Below are positions 34,386 to 42,640 of a stretch of 64,000 nucleotides of DNA, piece by piece. The notes beneath the pieces are model-generated. The model saw only the letters and a program-made list of their open reading frames with translations. It searched no databases and was not told where the DNA came from. Origin of the DNA: Mesorhizobium ciceri WSM4083 (GTDB taxonomy: Bacteria > Pseudomonadota > Alphaproteobacteria > Rhizobiales > Rhizobiaceae); contig NZ_JAFG01000003.1 in assembly GCF_000519305.1 (NCBI RefSeq), forward strand, positions 995,070 to 1,059,069. The letters run 5' to 3'. The number at the start of each line of letters is the position of its first letter. The first letter of the stretch is position 1. The position numbers and the translations under genes were made by a program.

Positions 34386-34970
34386 TCAGCCGACGCCGTC
34401 AATCCCGACAATCTTGTCCTTGGTCAGCCCGCCGACGCGCGGGTGCGGCCTGCCGGAATCGGTGACGGCGATAGCGACGACGATCTCGTCGGCACGCGGT
34501 GCGTCGGGAACGCGAACTTCCATGCCATCGAAATGGCTGCGCACCCGCGCCGCATCCTTGTGACCGAGCGGAATATCGAGCGGCACGCCAAGGCCGCCGC
34601 GCTTCTTCGATGAAGGAATGAGCGCGGCGCCCTTGCCGAGCACATCGCGGAACGGGGCGCCGAGCTTTGGATGAAGGATGGCGGCGGCATGTTCGAGTTC
34701 GCCATCGGCGCCGACGGCGGCGGCCTTGCCGAAGCTCTCGACCCGGTCGCCGGCAATGCCCAGAGCAGCGACGGCGCGCTTGGGCAGGATATCGCCCAAG
34801 GCTTCACCGATGGCGCTCAGTGCCGACAGGTCCTCGACGTAGGTACCCGCATAGGGGTTGCGGATCACCGCGATGGCTGCGGCACGCCGCGTCGGCGGAT
34901 CGACGGGCCGCCCGCCTTCGATCCGGGTTTCCTCGACGATGGTGATGATACGGCGGATTTCCGGGTTCAT
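34386..34970 (-). CDS. AA_synth (DUF1185) family protein, copy A
   Basis: This 194-aa protein is one of two adjacent paralogues of identical length. Conserved pieces are AVIRNPYAGTYVEDLS, GADGELEHAAAI, LIPSSKKRGGLGVPLDIP and VRSHFDGMEVRVPDAPRADE. The family is named for a proposed amino-acid-synthesis role. A structure from Bordetella showed a chorismate-mutase-like trimeric fold, but no reaction is established. It is convergent with the amidohydrolase (3-base gap) and overlaps the stop of copy B (ATGA). Its company suggests a catabolic, ring-modifying role. Confidence 0.85.
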   Translation of the reverse strand: MNPEIRRIITIVEETRIEGGRPVDPPTRRAAAIAVIRNPYAGTYVEDLSALSAIGEALGDILPKRAVAALGIAGDRVESFGKAAAVGADGELEHAAAILHPKLGAPFRDVLGKGAALIPSSKKRGGLGVPLDIPLGHKDAARVRSHFDGMEVRVPDAPRADEIVVAIAVTDSGRPHPRVGGLTKDKIVGIDGVG

Positions 34971-35551
34971 CGCAAGCCGTCCTCGCCCTTGATGTCGGCG
35001 GCGGCAAGGCCGCCGACCCGTGCATGAACGCGTGCGCCGGTGGTCATCGCCAAGATGACGGCCATTTCGTCGCCGCGCGGCGCATCGGCAATGCCGATCT
35101 CGATCGCATCAAAATGGCTGCGCACATAGGAGGCGTTTATGTGCGTGATCGGGATGTCGATGCGCGTTCCGGGGCCACCGACCTTCTTGGTCGAAGGCAC
35201 GATCGCCTTGGCGTTGCCGAGCAGTTCGCGCATCGCATAGCCGCCCGGATTGTGCCAGAGCGCGCCATGTTCAAGCTCGCCGGCGGCGCCGACTATGGCA
35301 CCCTTGCCATAGCCTTCGATGGCCTGGCCGCCTTCACCAATGGCGTCGATCAGGCGCTGGGCCATATCGAGACCGAGCGGCTTCAGGTCTTCCATGAAGC
35401 CGGTGATCTCTTCGACATAACGTCCGGCAAAAGGGTTGGCGATGACCGCGACGACCGCGCCCCGCTTGAGCGGGCGTGCCGCGTGGGGTCCGCCCTCATG
35501 GAATATCTCTTCGACCTGAACCAGAAATTTCCTGACCACCACAGCCGGCAT
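34967..35551 (-). CDS. AA_synth (DUF1185) family protein, copy B
   Basis: This 194-aa paralogue of copy A shares AVIANPFAGRYVEEITG, GAAGELEHGALWH, IVPSTKKVGGPG and VRSHFDAIEIGIADAPRGDE. The two are clearly homologous but diverged over most of their length, as expected for an old duplication that may form a hetero-oligomer. The gene starts at 35551, followed by copy A with a 4-base overlap. A degenerate form of the shared operator motif (35586-35604) lies just upstream, so this pair may join the regulon. Confidence 0.85.
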   Translation of the reverse strand: MPAVVVRKFLVQVEEIFHEGGPHAARPLKRGAVVAVIANPFAGRYVEEITGFMEDLKPLGLDMAQRLIDAIGEGGQAIEGYGKGAIVGAAGELEHGALWHNPGGYAMRELLGNAKAIVPSTKKVGGPGTRIDIPITHINASYVRSHFDAIEIGIADAPRGDEMAVILAMTTGARVHARVGGLAAADIKGEDGLR

Positions 35552-35585
35552 TGTTCGCTTCCTTCATCCCGTCGTTCATAAAAAC

Positions 35586-35604
35586 TCGTTAGAGTATCAA
35601 CAAT
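35586..35604 (-). promoter_or_regulatory. Degenerate fifth copy of the shared motif (AA_synth operon)
   Basis: Read on the plus strand, TCGTTAGAGTATCAACAAT matches copy 2 at about 14 of 20 aligned bases, including the whole ATCAACAAT half. It lies 35-53 bases upstream of the copy B start, with TTGACA on the minus strand at 35626-35621. Its orientation relative to its gene is opposite to the other copies, so confidence is lower. Confidence 0.35.
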
Positions 35605-35680
35605 TATGCCCATCGACATTTGTCAAGCGCAGACGTCGAGCAAGTGGGCGAAGGGCCGAGAAAACTGCATCGGATGACGA

Positions 35681-35709
35681 TTGACAGCCTGTTAAGCCGC
35701 TCCTAAACT
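35681..35709 (+). promoter_or_regulatory. Strong sigma-70-type promoter of the nucleoside ABC operon
   Basis: TTGACA (35681-35686), a 17-base spacer and TAAACT (35704-35709) make a near-consensus promoter. Transcription would start about 35716, inside the shared motif that follows. Confidence 0.7.
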
Positions 35710-35711
35710 CA

Positions 35712-35726
35712 TATGACCATCAACGA
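35712..35726 (+). promoter_or_regulatory. Shared operator-like motif, copy 4 (nucleoside ABC operon)
   Basis: TATGACCATCAACGA is identical to the core of copy 1 and starts two bases after the -10, the same geometry as there. Overlap with the start site suggests a repressor. Confidence 0.65.
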
Positions 35727-35805
35727 ACTCGCCGTTGTCCCGGCGATATGTGGGGGATGGTCAAAGCGTGGCTTCAAAAGCTGAAAAAAGCTGAAGGGGA
35801 ATGAC

Positions 35806-36810
35806 ATGAAAAGGGCGATCAAGAGTTTATTTCTGGCCGGCACGATGCTTGCCATTTCGTTCGGACCGGCCGCAGCACAGGCCAAGGTTTCCGTGGCCGC
35901 CATCTCGGGATATTTCGCACAGGGTTTTGGCGTTTCGATCGTCAACGGCCTCAACAAGGCCAAGACCGATTTCGGCATCGACCTCAAGCTGGTCGACACC
36001 GGCAATCGCGCGCTCGACTACCAGCAGCAGTTCGAGAATCTTGCCAAGGGCAAGCAGTACGACCTCATCTTCGTGATGGGCTGGGAGCTGGTGGACTCGC
36101 TGCAAAAGGTCAGCGCCGAATATCCTGACCAGCGCTTCGTGTTCATCGATGGCGTCCTCGACAACCCCAAGATGATCTACGCCAATTTCGCCGAGGAGCA
36201 GGGATCCTTCGTGGCCGGCGCGCTTGCCGGCATGATCGAAGCCAAGGGCACCGCCTTCGACAAGATCGGCGACGGCAAGGCGATCGGCTTTGTCGGCGGC
36301 CGCGATATTCCGGTGATCCGCAACTTCCTGGGCGGCTACGAGCAAGGCGCCAAATATGCCGCGCCCGACGTCAAGGTAAACTCCGTCTTCGCCGGAACCT
36401 TCGACGACCCGGCCAAGGGAAGCGAACTTGCCCAGGCGCTTTACGGCCAGGGCTCCGACATTGTCTACAACGTCGCCGGCCCGACGGGTGAAGGCGTGAT
36501 GCAGGCAAGTGCCGCGGTCGACAAATATTCGATCGGCGTCGACATCGACATGTGCGGCTCGGCGCCGGGAAATGTGCTTGCCAGCATGCTGAAGCGCGGC
36601 GACATCGCCGTCTACACGCTGATCAAGGACGAGGTCGAGGGCCGCAAGATTACCGCCGGCACCCGCACTTTCGACCTCGCCTCGGGCGGTGTCGAGGTCA
36701 AGGTCTGCGATGATATTGCCCCAAAGATCCCCGCTGACGTGACCGCCAAGCTGGACGAGATCAAAAAGGGCATCATCGACGGCAAGATCGTGATCGCCAA
36801 GGCAAAGTAA
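35806..36810 (+). CDS. BMP-family ABC transporter binding protein (nucleoside type)
   Basis: This 334-aa protein has a signal peptide (SLFLAGTMLAISFGPAAAQA) and then the BMP/PnrA fold: VAAISGYFAQGFGVSIVNGL, DLIFVMGWELVDSL, ANFAEEQGSFVAGALAGMI and VYNVAGPTGEGVMQAS. Relatives such as PnrA and the RnsB/YufN proteins bind purine and other nucleosides. It is the first gene of a complete importer (ATPase and two permeases) followed by two nucleoside hydrolases, which strongly supports a nucleoside-type ligand. A perfect 17-bp hairpin follows the gene. Confidence 0.9.
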   Translation: MKRAIKSLFLAGTMLAISFGPAAAQAKVSVAAISGYFAQGFGVSIVNGLNKAKTDFGIDLKLVDTGNRALDYQQQFENLAKGKQYDLIFVMGWELVDSLQKVSAEYPDQRFVFIDGVLDNPKMIYANFAEEQGSFVAGALAGMIEAKGTAFDKIGDGKAIGFVGGRDIPVIRNFLGGYEQGAKYAAPDVKVNSVFAGTFDDPAKGSELAQALYGQGSDIVYNVAGPTGEGVMQASAAVDKYSIGVDIDMCGSAPGNVLASMLKRGDIAVYTLIKDEVEGRKITAGTRTFDLASGGVEVKVCDDIAPKIPADVTAKLDEIKKGIIDGKIVIAKAK

Positions 36811-36844
36811 GCCAACAACAGCGCCTCCCTCCCAAGAAAGCGCT

Positions 36845-36882
36845 ACACTGATCCGCCGCGGCTTGCCGCGGCGGATCAGTGT
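36845..36882 (+). other. Perfect 17-bp intercistronic hairpin after the BMP gene
   Basis: ACACTGATCCGCCGCGG (36845-36861) pairs fully with its complement at 36866-36882 around a CTTG loop. No T-run follows. It lies 35 bases after the binding-protein stop and just before the ATPase start, so it probably protects the upstream mRNA and lowers downstream expression. Confidence 0.8.
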
Positions 36883-36901
36883 CCAATCTGCGAGAGCCAC
36901 G

Positions 36902-38476
36902 TTGTCGAACACGCCGGGGTCGCCGACCCTCCACAGCAATGCCGCGATGGCCGTCGAGTTGACTGGCATCACCAAGCGTTTTGGCGCATTCGTCGCCAAT
37001 GACGGCATCGACCTTGCGGTCCGCCGCGGCGAGATCCACGCCATCATCGGCGAGAACGGTGCCGGCAAGACGACGCTGATGAACATCCTGTTCGGCCTCT
37101 TGCAGCCGGACGAAGGCTCGATCCGGCTGAACGGTGAAGCGATCGTGATCGCCGATCCGTCCGTGGCGATAAAGGCCGGCCTCGGCATGGTTCACCAGCA
37201 TTTCAAGCTGGTTCCCTCGCTCTCGGTCGCCGACAACGTCTTTCTCGGTATGGAAATCCGTCGCCATGGGCTGATCGACCACGCCGCACAAATTGCGCGC
37301 ACGCGCGACCTGTCGAAGCGCTTCGGCCTGCAGGTCGATCCGACCGAGCGCGTCGGGCTGCTCTCGGTCGGCATAGAACAGCGCATCGAAATCCTGAAGG
37401 TCCTGGTGCGCGGCGCGCGCACCATCATCCTCGATGAACCGACCGCCGTGCTGACGCCGCAGGAAAGCCGTGAATTGTTCCAGACACTGCGCAGCTTCGT
37501 GGCCGAGGGCATGACGGTGATCTTCATTTCGCACCACCTGGAAGAGGTGATGGAAGTGTCCGACACGGTGACGGTGCTGCGCAACGGCAGGAAGGTGGCG
37601 ACCCGGCCGACGGCCGAGCTCAGCAAGGACGAGTTGGTGCATATGATGGTCGGCCGCGAGGTGAGCTTCGACCGCCGGCCGCGCGCTTCGCTGCACGGCG
37701 ACGTGGTGCTCGAAGTCAAGGATCTGTGGGCGCGCGACGATCGCCTGCTGCCGGCTCTTCGCGATGCCAGTTTCACCGTCCGCTCCGGCGAGGTGGTGGG
37801 GATCGCGGGGGTGGCCGGCAATGGACAGACGGAGCTGGCGGAAGTGCTTTCGGGCTTGCGACCGGCAAGCCATGGCGGGGCGTGGCTGAAGGGCCGGAAT
37901 CTCACCGCGCTCTCCCCCGCCGCGATCCGCCAGGCAGGCCTCGCCCATGTTCCAGGCGACCGCATGGTGCGTGGGGTCGATCGCAACGCTTCGATAGCTG
38001 CCAACACCCTGATGGGTCGCCAGCATCGCGCACCATGGAGCCGCGCCGGCATGCTCAACTGGAATGCCATAAATCAAAACGCCGAAACGCTGATCAAGAG
38101 CTTCGATATTCGCGCGCGCGGACCGGGCGATGCGGTCAAGCGGCTTTCGGGCGGAAACATCCAGAAGGTCGTCCTGGCACGCGAATTCACCAATGGCGCC
38201 AATTTCCTGCTGATCGACCAGCCGACGCGCGGCGTCGACATCGGCGCCCAGGAGGCCATTCATGACGAGATCATGCGCCAACGCGCCGCCGGCCGGGCGA
38301 TCCTGCTGATTTCCGTGCAGCTCGACGAACTGGCCGCCCTTGCCGACCGCATCCTGGTGATGTTCAACGGGCGGATCATGGGTGAGGTCGCCGGCGATGA
38401 TGCCGACGAGGAGCGCATCGGCATGATGATGGCAGGCGTGGCCGCGCCGGAATTCGCCGCGGAGACCGCATCATGA
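36902..38476 (+). CDS. Nucleoside-type ABC transporter ATP-binding protein (two ATPase domains)
   Basis: This protein of about 524 aa carries two ATPase domains in tandem, like RbsA/YufO. Domain 1 has GENGAGKTTLMNIL and TIILDEPTAVLTPQE. Domain 2 has the degenerate Walker A GVAGNGQTELAEVL (no Lys), LSGGNIQKVVLAREF and FLLIDQPTRGVD. The start is uncertain. TTG 36902 has GAGAG six bases upstream; ATG 36947 begins right at AVELTGITKRF but lacks a ribosome site; the TTG at 36863 lies inside the hairpin loop and is rejected. The gene overlaps the next permease (ATGA). Confidence 0.9.
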   Translation: MSNTPGSPTLHSNAAMAVELTGITKRFGAFVANDGIDLAVRRGEIHAIIGENGAGKTTLMNILFGLLQPDEGSIRLNGEAIVIADPSVAIKAGLGMVHQHFKLVPSLSVADNVFLGMEIRRHGLIDHAAQIARTRDLSKRFGLQVDPTERVGLLSVGIEQRIEILKVLVRGARTIILDEPTAVLTPQESRELFQTLRSFVAEGMTVIFISHHLEEVMEVSDTVTVLRNGRKVATRPTAELSKDELVHMMVGREVSFDRRPRASLHGDVVLEVKDLWARDDRLLPALRDASFTVRSGEVVGIAGVAGNGQTELAEVLSGLRPASHGGAWLKGRNLTALSPAAIRQAGLAHVPGDRMVRGVDRNASIAANTLMGRQHRAPWSRAGMLNWNAINQNAETLIKSFDIRARGPGDAVKRLSGGNIQKVVLAREFTNGANFLLIDQPTRGVDIGAQEAIHDEIMRQRAAGRAILLISVQLDELAALADRILVMFNGRIMGEVAGDDADEERIGMMMAGVAAPEFAAETAS

Positions 38477-39513
38477 GAGACCATTTGCGTGCCGCTTCCG
38501 GCCAGGTCATTGCCATCGGCGTGGCGCTGCTGATGGGCGCGATCATCATCCTCATGGTTGGCGAAAGCCCGCTGCATGTGTTCATGACGCTGTTGCGCGG
38601 CGCCTTCGGTGACCAGGAGAAGATCGCCGGGACCTTGCTGCAGACGACGCCGATCCTGATCTGCGGTGTCGCCGCCTGCATCGGCTTGCGCGGCGGCATG
38701 TTCAACGTCGGCATCGAGGGCCAGCTGTTCCTCGGCGGTTTCGCCGCCGCGTGGGTCGGCTTTGCCATGCCCCTGCCCGCGGGCATTCACACGCTGGCAG
38801 CACTGGCGCTCGCGGTCGTGGCAGGCGCGGCCTGGGTCGCCATCCCCGCCTACTTCCGCGCCCGCTACAACACCAACGAAGTCGTCTCGACGATCCTGTC
38901 GAATTACGTGGCGGTGCTGCTCACGTCCTATTTCACCATCTTCCTGTTCAAGCGACCGGGTGGCTGGTCGGAGACGCCGCCGATCCTGGCGACATCCTAT
39001 CTGCCGGAGATCTTCACCTTCTCGCGGTTGAACTGGGGCCTGGTCATTGGCCTGGTGCTGGCGGTCGGCGCAGCCCTTGTCTTCCGCTACACCAAATGGG
39101 GTTACGGCGTCACGATGGTCGGTTCGGCGCCGAAATTCGCCGAATATGGCGGCGTCAACGTGAAACGGCAGGGTTTCCTGGTCCTGCTGCTTTCGGGGGC
39201 CGTCGGTGGGCTGGCCGGCGGCGTCGAGACGCTCGGCGTCCATCACCGCTTCATGGAAGGATTTGCTCCCGGTTTCGGCTTCGACGGGCTGATCGCCGCC
39301 CTGCTCGCCAATGGCTCGCCGGTCGCCACCATCTTCACCGCACTGTTCTTCGGCGCGCTGCGCAACGGATCGCTGCTGCTCGAGGTCGATACCAGCGCGT
39401 CGCGCGAGATCATCACCGTGATCCAGGCGCTGATCATCCTCAGCGTGTCGGCCCAGGTGCTGGTGAGAAAGCGTGGCGACAGCCAGGCAGGGGAGCGGCG
39501 ATGGAAATTCTAG
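38473..39513 (+). CDS. Nucleoside-type ABC transporter permease 1
   Basis: This 346-aa BPD_transp_2 family permease has about ten hydrophobic segments. ACIGLRGGMFNVGIEGQLFL and NTNEVVSTILSNYVAVLL are hallmark segments of the YufP-type subunit, and the AEYGGVNVKRQGF loop probably contacts the ATPase. The start overlaps the ATPase stop by four bases. It forms a heterodimeric pore with the protein at 39501. Confidence 0.92.
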   Translation: MRDHLRAASGQVIAIGVALLMGAIIILMVGESPLHVFMTLLRGAFGDQEKIAGTLLQTTPILICGVAACIGLRGGMFNVGIEGQLFLGGFAAAWVGFAMPLPAGIHTLAALALAVVAGAAWVAIPAYFRARYNTNEVVSTILSNYVAVLLTSYFTIFLFKRPGGWSETPPILATSYLPEIFTFSRLNWGLVIGLVLAVGAALVFRYTKWGYGVTMVGSAPKFAEYGGVNVKRQGFLVLLLSGAVGGLAGGVETLGVHHRFMEGFAPGFGFDGLIAALLANGSPVATIFTALFFGALRNGSLLLEVDTSASREIITVIQALIILSVSAQVLVRKRGDSQAGERRWKF

Positions 39514-40487
39514 ACAAGCTCATCAACGTCGCGCTGATCGCAGCGACGCTTCGCACCACCGCGCCCATCCTTCTGGTCGCGCTTGGCGGCTCGTTCACCA
39601 CCAAGGCCGGCATCTTCAACATCGGCCTCGAGGGGCAGATGCTGGTCGGCGCCTTCTTCGCCGTCCTTGGTTCGATCTGGACCGGTTCGGCGCTGGCGGG
39701 CGTCGCCTGCGGCGTCGCGGCGGCGCTCGTCTTCGCCCTGGTTTTTGCCGTCCTGGTGGTGAGCTTCAAGGCCAATGAAGTGGTCGTCGGGCTGGCGCTC
39801 AACATCCTGGCCGGCGGCATGACGATCTCGCTGATGAAAGCGATCTTCGGCACGCGTGGCTCGATCGTCGGTCACGGCATCGTCGGCCTGCCGAAAGTCC
39901 AGCTGCCCGGCGCACGCGACCTTCTCGGCTCGTGGGCGCCGCTGATCTCCGGCTTCACGCCACTCGTCTATGCCGCCTTCATCGCCGTGCCGCTGCTGGT
40001 CGTCTGCTACAACCGGACGCGGCTCGGCCTCTATATCCGCGTCGTCGGCGAGAAGCCGGAAGCCGCCGAGGCGCTCGGCATCTCGATCACCCGGGTCCGC
40101 TACATCGCATCGCTGCTGTGCGGATTGCTGGCGGGCCTCGCCGGCGCGCATCTGTCACTCGGCTACATCACCATGTTCACCGAAAACATGTCGTCGGGCC
40201 GTGGTTTCATGGCGGTGGCGATCCTGATCTTTTCCAACGGCGATCCGCTGAAGGTGCTGGCCGGCTGCCTGCTGTTCGGCTTCGCCGATGCTTTTTCGTT
40301 GCGCCTGCAGACGTTCGGCTATCCGTCCTACCTGGTTCTCACCGTCCCCTATGTCGTCGCGCTGATCGCATTGTTCGCGCTGTCCTACCGGGCGCGCCCG
40401 AGGATCATCGCGGAGACGCTGGAATCGATGCGCAAGCTGCTGTCAGTCGACAAGAACACTGAAGCCGGCGGCAAAAATCCCCAGTGA
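39501..40487 (+). CDS. Nucleoside-type ABC transporter permease 2
   Basis: This 328-aa BPD_transp_2 permease of the YufQ type has FTTKAGIFNIGLEGQMLVGAF near the N-terminus, FKANEVVVGLALNILAGG, and EAAEALGISITRVRYIASLL as coupling region. ATG 39501 lies 13 bases inside the previous gene, preceded by GGGGAG. It completes the importer. Confidence 0.92.
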   Translation: MEILDKLINVALIAATLRTTAPILLVALGGSFTTKAGIFNIGLEGQMLVGAFFAVLGSIWTGSALAGVACGVAAALVFALVFAVLVVSFKANEVVVGLALNILAGGMTISLMKAIFGTRGSIVGHGIVGLPKVQLPGARDLLGSWAPLISGFTPLVYAAFIAVPLLVVCYNRTRLGLYIRVVGEKPEAAEALGISITRVRYIASLLCGLLAGLAGAHLSLGYITMFTENMSSGRGFMAVAILIFSNGDPLKVLAGCLLFGFADAFSLRLQTFGYPSYLVLTVPYVVALIALFALSYRARPRIIAETLESMRKLLSVDKNTEAGGKNPQ

Positions 40488-40498
40488 AGGAAGCCTTT

Positions 40499-41512
40499 AT
40501 GGAACGCATAATCCTCGACGTGGATTCGGCCGGCGACGATATTCTCGCCGTGCTGTTTGCGGCGATCAATCCCAGGCTCCGGCTCGAGGGCGTGACCACC
40601 GTGACCGGTGCGGCCGGCCCGATCGAGCAGGTCACCAACGTCGTCCTCAACACGCTGACGCTCGCCGGGCGTGACGATATCCCGGTTCACGCCGGCGCGT
40701 GGCGGCCGATCGTCGGCAACGCCAAGGCCGACATGGAGGCGCCGGTGCATTTCGAAAAACGGCTCGTTGCCCGTTTCGGCGATCGCCTGAAGAAGTTCAA
40801 CCCGCCGGCGCCGACGCCGGTGCGGCAAGCGACATCAGGACATGCGGTCGATTTCATCATCGGCACGGTCATGGCCAATCCGGGCGAGATCACGCTGGTG
40901 ACGACCGGCCCGCTGACCAACGCGGCGATGGCGCTGTTGCAGGAGCCGGGATTGACCGGTGCACTCAAGCGGCTGATCGTGCTCGGCGGCAATTTCCAGA
41001 CGCCGGGCAACATCACGCCTTTGTCGGAGTACAACATCTGGGCCGATCCGGAGGCTTCGCGCATCGTGCTCAACGCCGATGTCGAGAAGATCCTCGTGCC
41101 GCTCGACATCTGCGAAGACAACCGCGTCGCCGATTCGATGCTGACACGCGACGACATCGCCGACATGCAGGCCGTCGCCAGGGACAATCCCGTCCTTGAG
41201 ATGATCGCCGACAGCTTCCCGATCTACATCGACATCTGGCGCGAATTCTTCGACCTCGTCGGGTTCCCGATGGATGACGTGATCACCGTGGCGCTGGCTT
41301 TCGATCCCGGCCTGGCGACGATGACCGAGCCGCTGTTCGCCGACGTCGTGCTCGACGGCAGGCTGGCGCGCGGCCAGACCGTCGCTTATCGCGGCCGGCA
41401 ATTGCTGCCCGGCGGCGGGCCCAAGACCACCCGCATCTGCACCGGTCTGGACGGTCGGCGTTTCCTCGACGGCTTCAAGAAAACCATAGCGCGCTACGAG
41501 CGGGCGGCGTGA
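40499..41512 (+). CDS. Inosine-uridine-type nucleoside hydrolase 1
   Basis: ATG 40499 has AAGGAAG upstream and gives 337 aa; the GTG at 40484 overlapping the permease stop is the alternative. The calcium site motif reads LDVDSAGDDILAVLF (canonical DxDxxxDD). TLVTTGPLTNAAMAL and LIVLGGNF are family segments, and IEYNIWADPEASRIV-like sequence SEYNIWADPEA is the conserved NxxxDPEA. The enzyme cleaves the N-glycosidic bond of a ribonucleoside, giving ribose and free base. It follows the importer directly and differs strongly from the second copy, so the two may prefer different nucleosides. Confidence 0.9.
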   Translation: MERIILDVDSAGDDILAVLFAAINPRLRLEGVTTVTGAAGPIEQVTNVVLNTLTLAGRDDIPVHAGAWRPIVGNAKADMEAPVHFEKRLVARFGDRLKKFNPPAPTPVRQATSGHAVDFIIGTVMANPGEITLVTTGPLTNAAMALLQEPGLTGALKRLIVLGGNFQTPGNITPLSEYNIWADPEASRIVLNADVEKILVPLDICEDNRVADSMLTRDDIADMQAVARDNPVLEMIADSFPIYIDIWREFFDLVGFPMDDVITVALAFDPGLATMTEPLFADVVLDGRLARGQTVAYRGRQLLPGGGPKTTRICTGLDGRRFLDGFKKTIARYERAA

Positions 41513-42456
41513 AAGACGAGATGATGACCAAGCCAACTCCTATCCTGTTCGACTGCGACCCCGGCCACGACGACGCCATTGCGCTGGTCATGGCGCATCG
41601 CTCGCCGGCCATCGAACTCATCGGCGTCACCACGACCTGCGGCAATGCGGAGGTCGAGAAGACGACCGCCAATGCCTTGCGCATCCTGGAGTATATCGGC
41701 GCCGGCGACGTGCCTGTCGCGCAGGGCTGCCACCGTCCGTTGGCGCGCCCGCTGGTGCTCGGCACCGCCGATGGCCCGAGCGGCCTCGAGGGCTCGCCCT
41801 ACCTGCCGCAGGCGACGATCAAGCCGGTCGACCAGCATGCCGTCGATTTCCTGGCCGACAGACTGCGCGCCGCGCCCGAACCGATCCTGGTCGTGGCCAC
41901 CGGCCCGCTCAGCAATATCGGCCTGATGATCCTCAAGCATCGCGACGTGCTGCCCAAGATCAAGGAACTGATCTGGATGGGCGGCGTGTTCTACCGCAAG
42001 AGCGAGATCATCACGCCGACCGAGTTCAACGCGTTCTGCGACCCCGAAGCGCTGAAGATCGTTCTGGACAGCGGCGTGCCGATCCTGATGGTCGGCCTCG
42101 ACGTCACCATGCAGGTGCTGATCGAGGCGCCGCAATATGCCGAACTCGCCACCATCGACACACCGCTCGGACGGCTCGTCAACGACTGGCTGCTGTTCTA
42201 CGAGAAGCTGCACCGCAACTCGATGGGCGTCGGCGGCGCCATGCACGATCCGCTGGCGCTGGCGCTGGCCATCGACCCGACCTTGGTGCGCACGCGCCCT
42301 GCCCATATCGGCGTCGACCTGTCCGGCACCTACGCCTTCGGCGCGACCATCGCCGATTACTGGGGCGAGCGCGGTGAGAAGGATAATGCCCGCATCGCTT
42401 ATGAGGTCGACGCGGACCGCTTCTTCAAGCTGATGTTCGATCTGCTGCGGGACTGA
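41509..42456 (+). CDS. Inosine-uridine-type nucleoside hydrolase 2
   Basis: The 315-aa frame starts with GTG 41509 overlapping the previous stop; ATG 41521 or 41524 may be the real start. LFDCDPGHDDAIALVMA is the canonical calcium-binding N-terminus, ILVVATGPLSNIGLMI and LIWMGGVF follow, and NAFCDPEALKIVLD is the conserved DPEA stretch. GVGGAMHDPLALALAIDP holds the late Asp ligand. It hydrolyses nucleosides to base and ribose and is the last gene of the nucleoside operon. A terminator lies at 42564-42585. Confidence 0.92.
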   Translation: MKDEMMTKPTPILFDCDPGHDDAIALVMAHRSPAIELIGVTTTCGNAEVEKTTANALRILEYIGAGDVPVAQGCHRPLARPLVLGTADGPSGLEGSPYLPQATIKPVDQHAVDFLADRLRAAPEPILVVATGPLSNIGLMILKHRDVLPKIKELIWMGGVFYRKSEIITPTEFNAFCDPEALKIVLDSGVPILMVGLDVTMQVLIEAPQYAELATIDTPLGRLVNDWLLFYEKLHRNSMGVGGAMHDPLALALAIDPTLVRTRPAHIGVDLSGTYAFGATIADYWGERGEKDNARIAYEVDADRFFKLMFDLLRD

Positions 42457-42541
42457 ACGGAACGCAAGCTGCGCTTGGCAGCGCTTCACGATAGGAATTT
42501 TTTCTTGACTCGCTGCACTCAGCTATGGTACATTTTTGCCT

Positions 42542-42592
42542 ATGGTGCAGATTTGCGCCGTGACCCGCCGCACAGGCGGGTTTTTCGTTTGA
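42542..42592 (+). other. Possible 16-codon micro-ORF overlapping a terminator
   Basis: ATG 42542 to TGA 42592 would encode MVQICAVTRRTGGFFV. The last codons lie inside the terminator stem and T-run at 42564-42585. A TTGACT hexamer lies at 42505-42510, without a clear -10. No plus-strand gene follows, so it is not an ordinary leader. It could be a small RNA or peptide, or chance coding through a terminator. Confidence 0.25.
42564..42585 (+). terminator. Intrinsic terminator after the nucleoside operon
   Basis: CCCGCC (42564-42569) and GGCGGG (42575-42580) pair around GCACA and are followed by TTTTTCGTTT. It lies 108 bases after the second nucleoside hydrolase stop and separates that operon from the opposing Tad genes. 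Confidence 0.8.
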
Positions 42593-42640
42593 TGCGTCAG
42601 ATCTCCCCCACAACAAATTCAGCCGCGCGAGATGTCAGGG

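Noticed and set aside
36773..38281. A 502-codon minus-strand frame opposite the nucleoside ABC ATPase
   Set aside because: The ATPase motifs on the plus strand are complete, and the antisense frame also covers the intercistronic hairpin.
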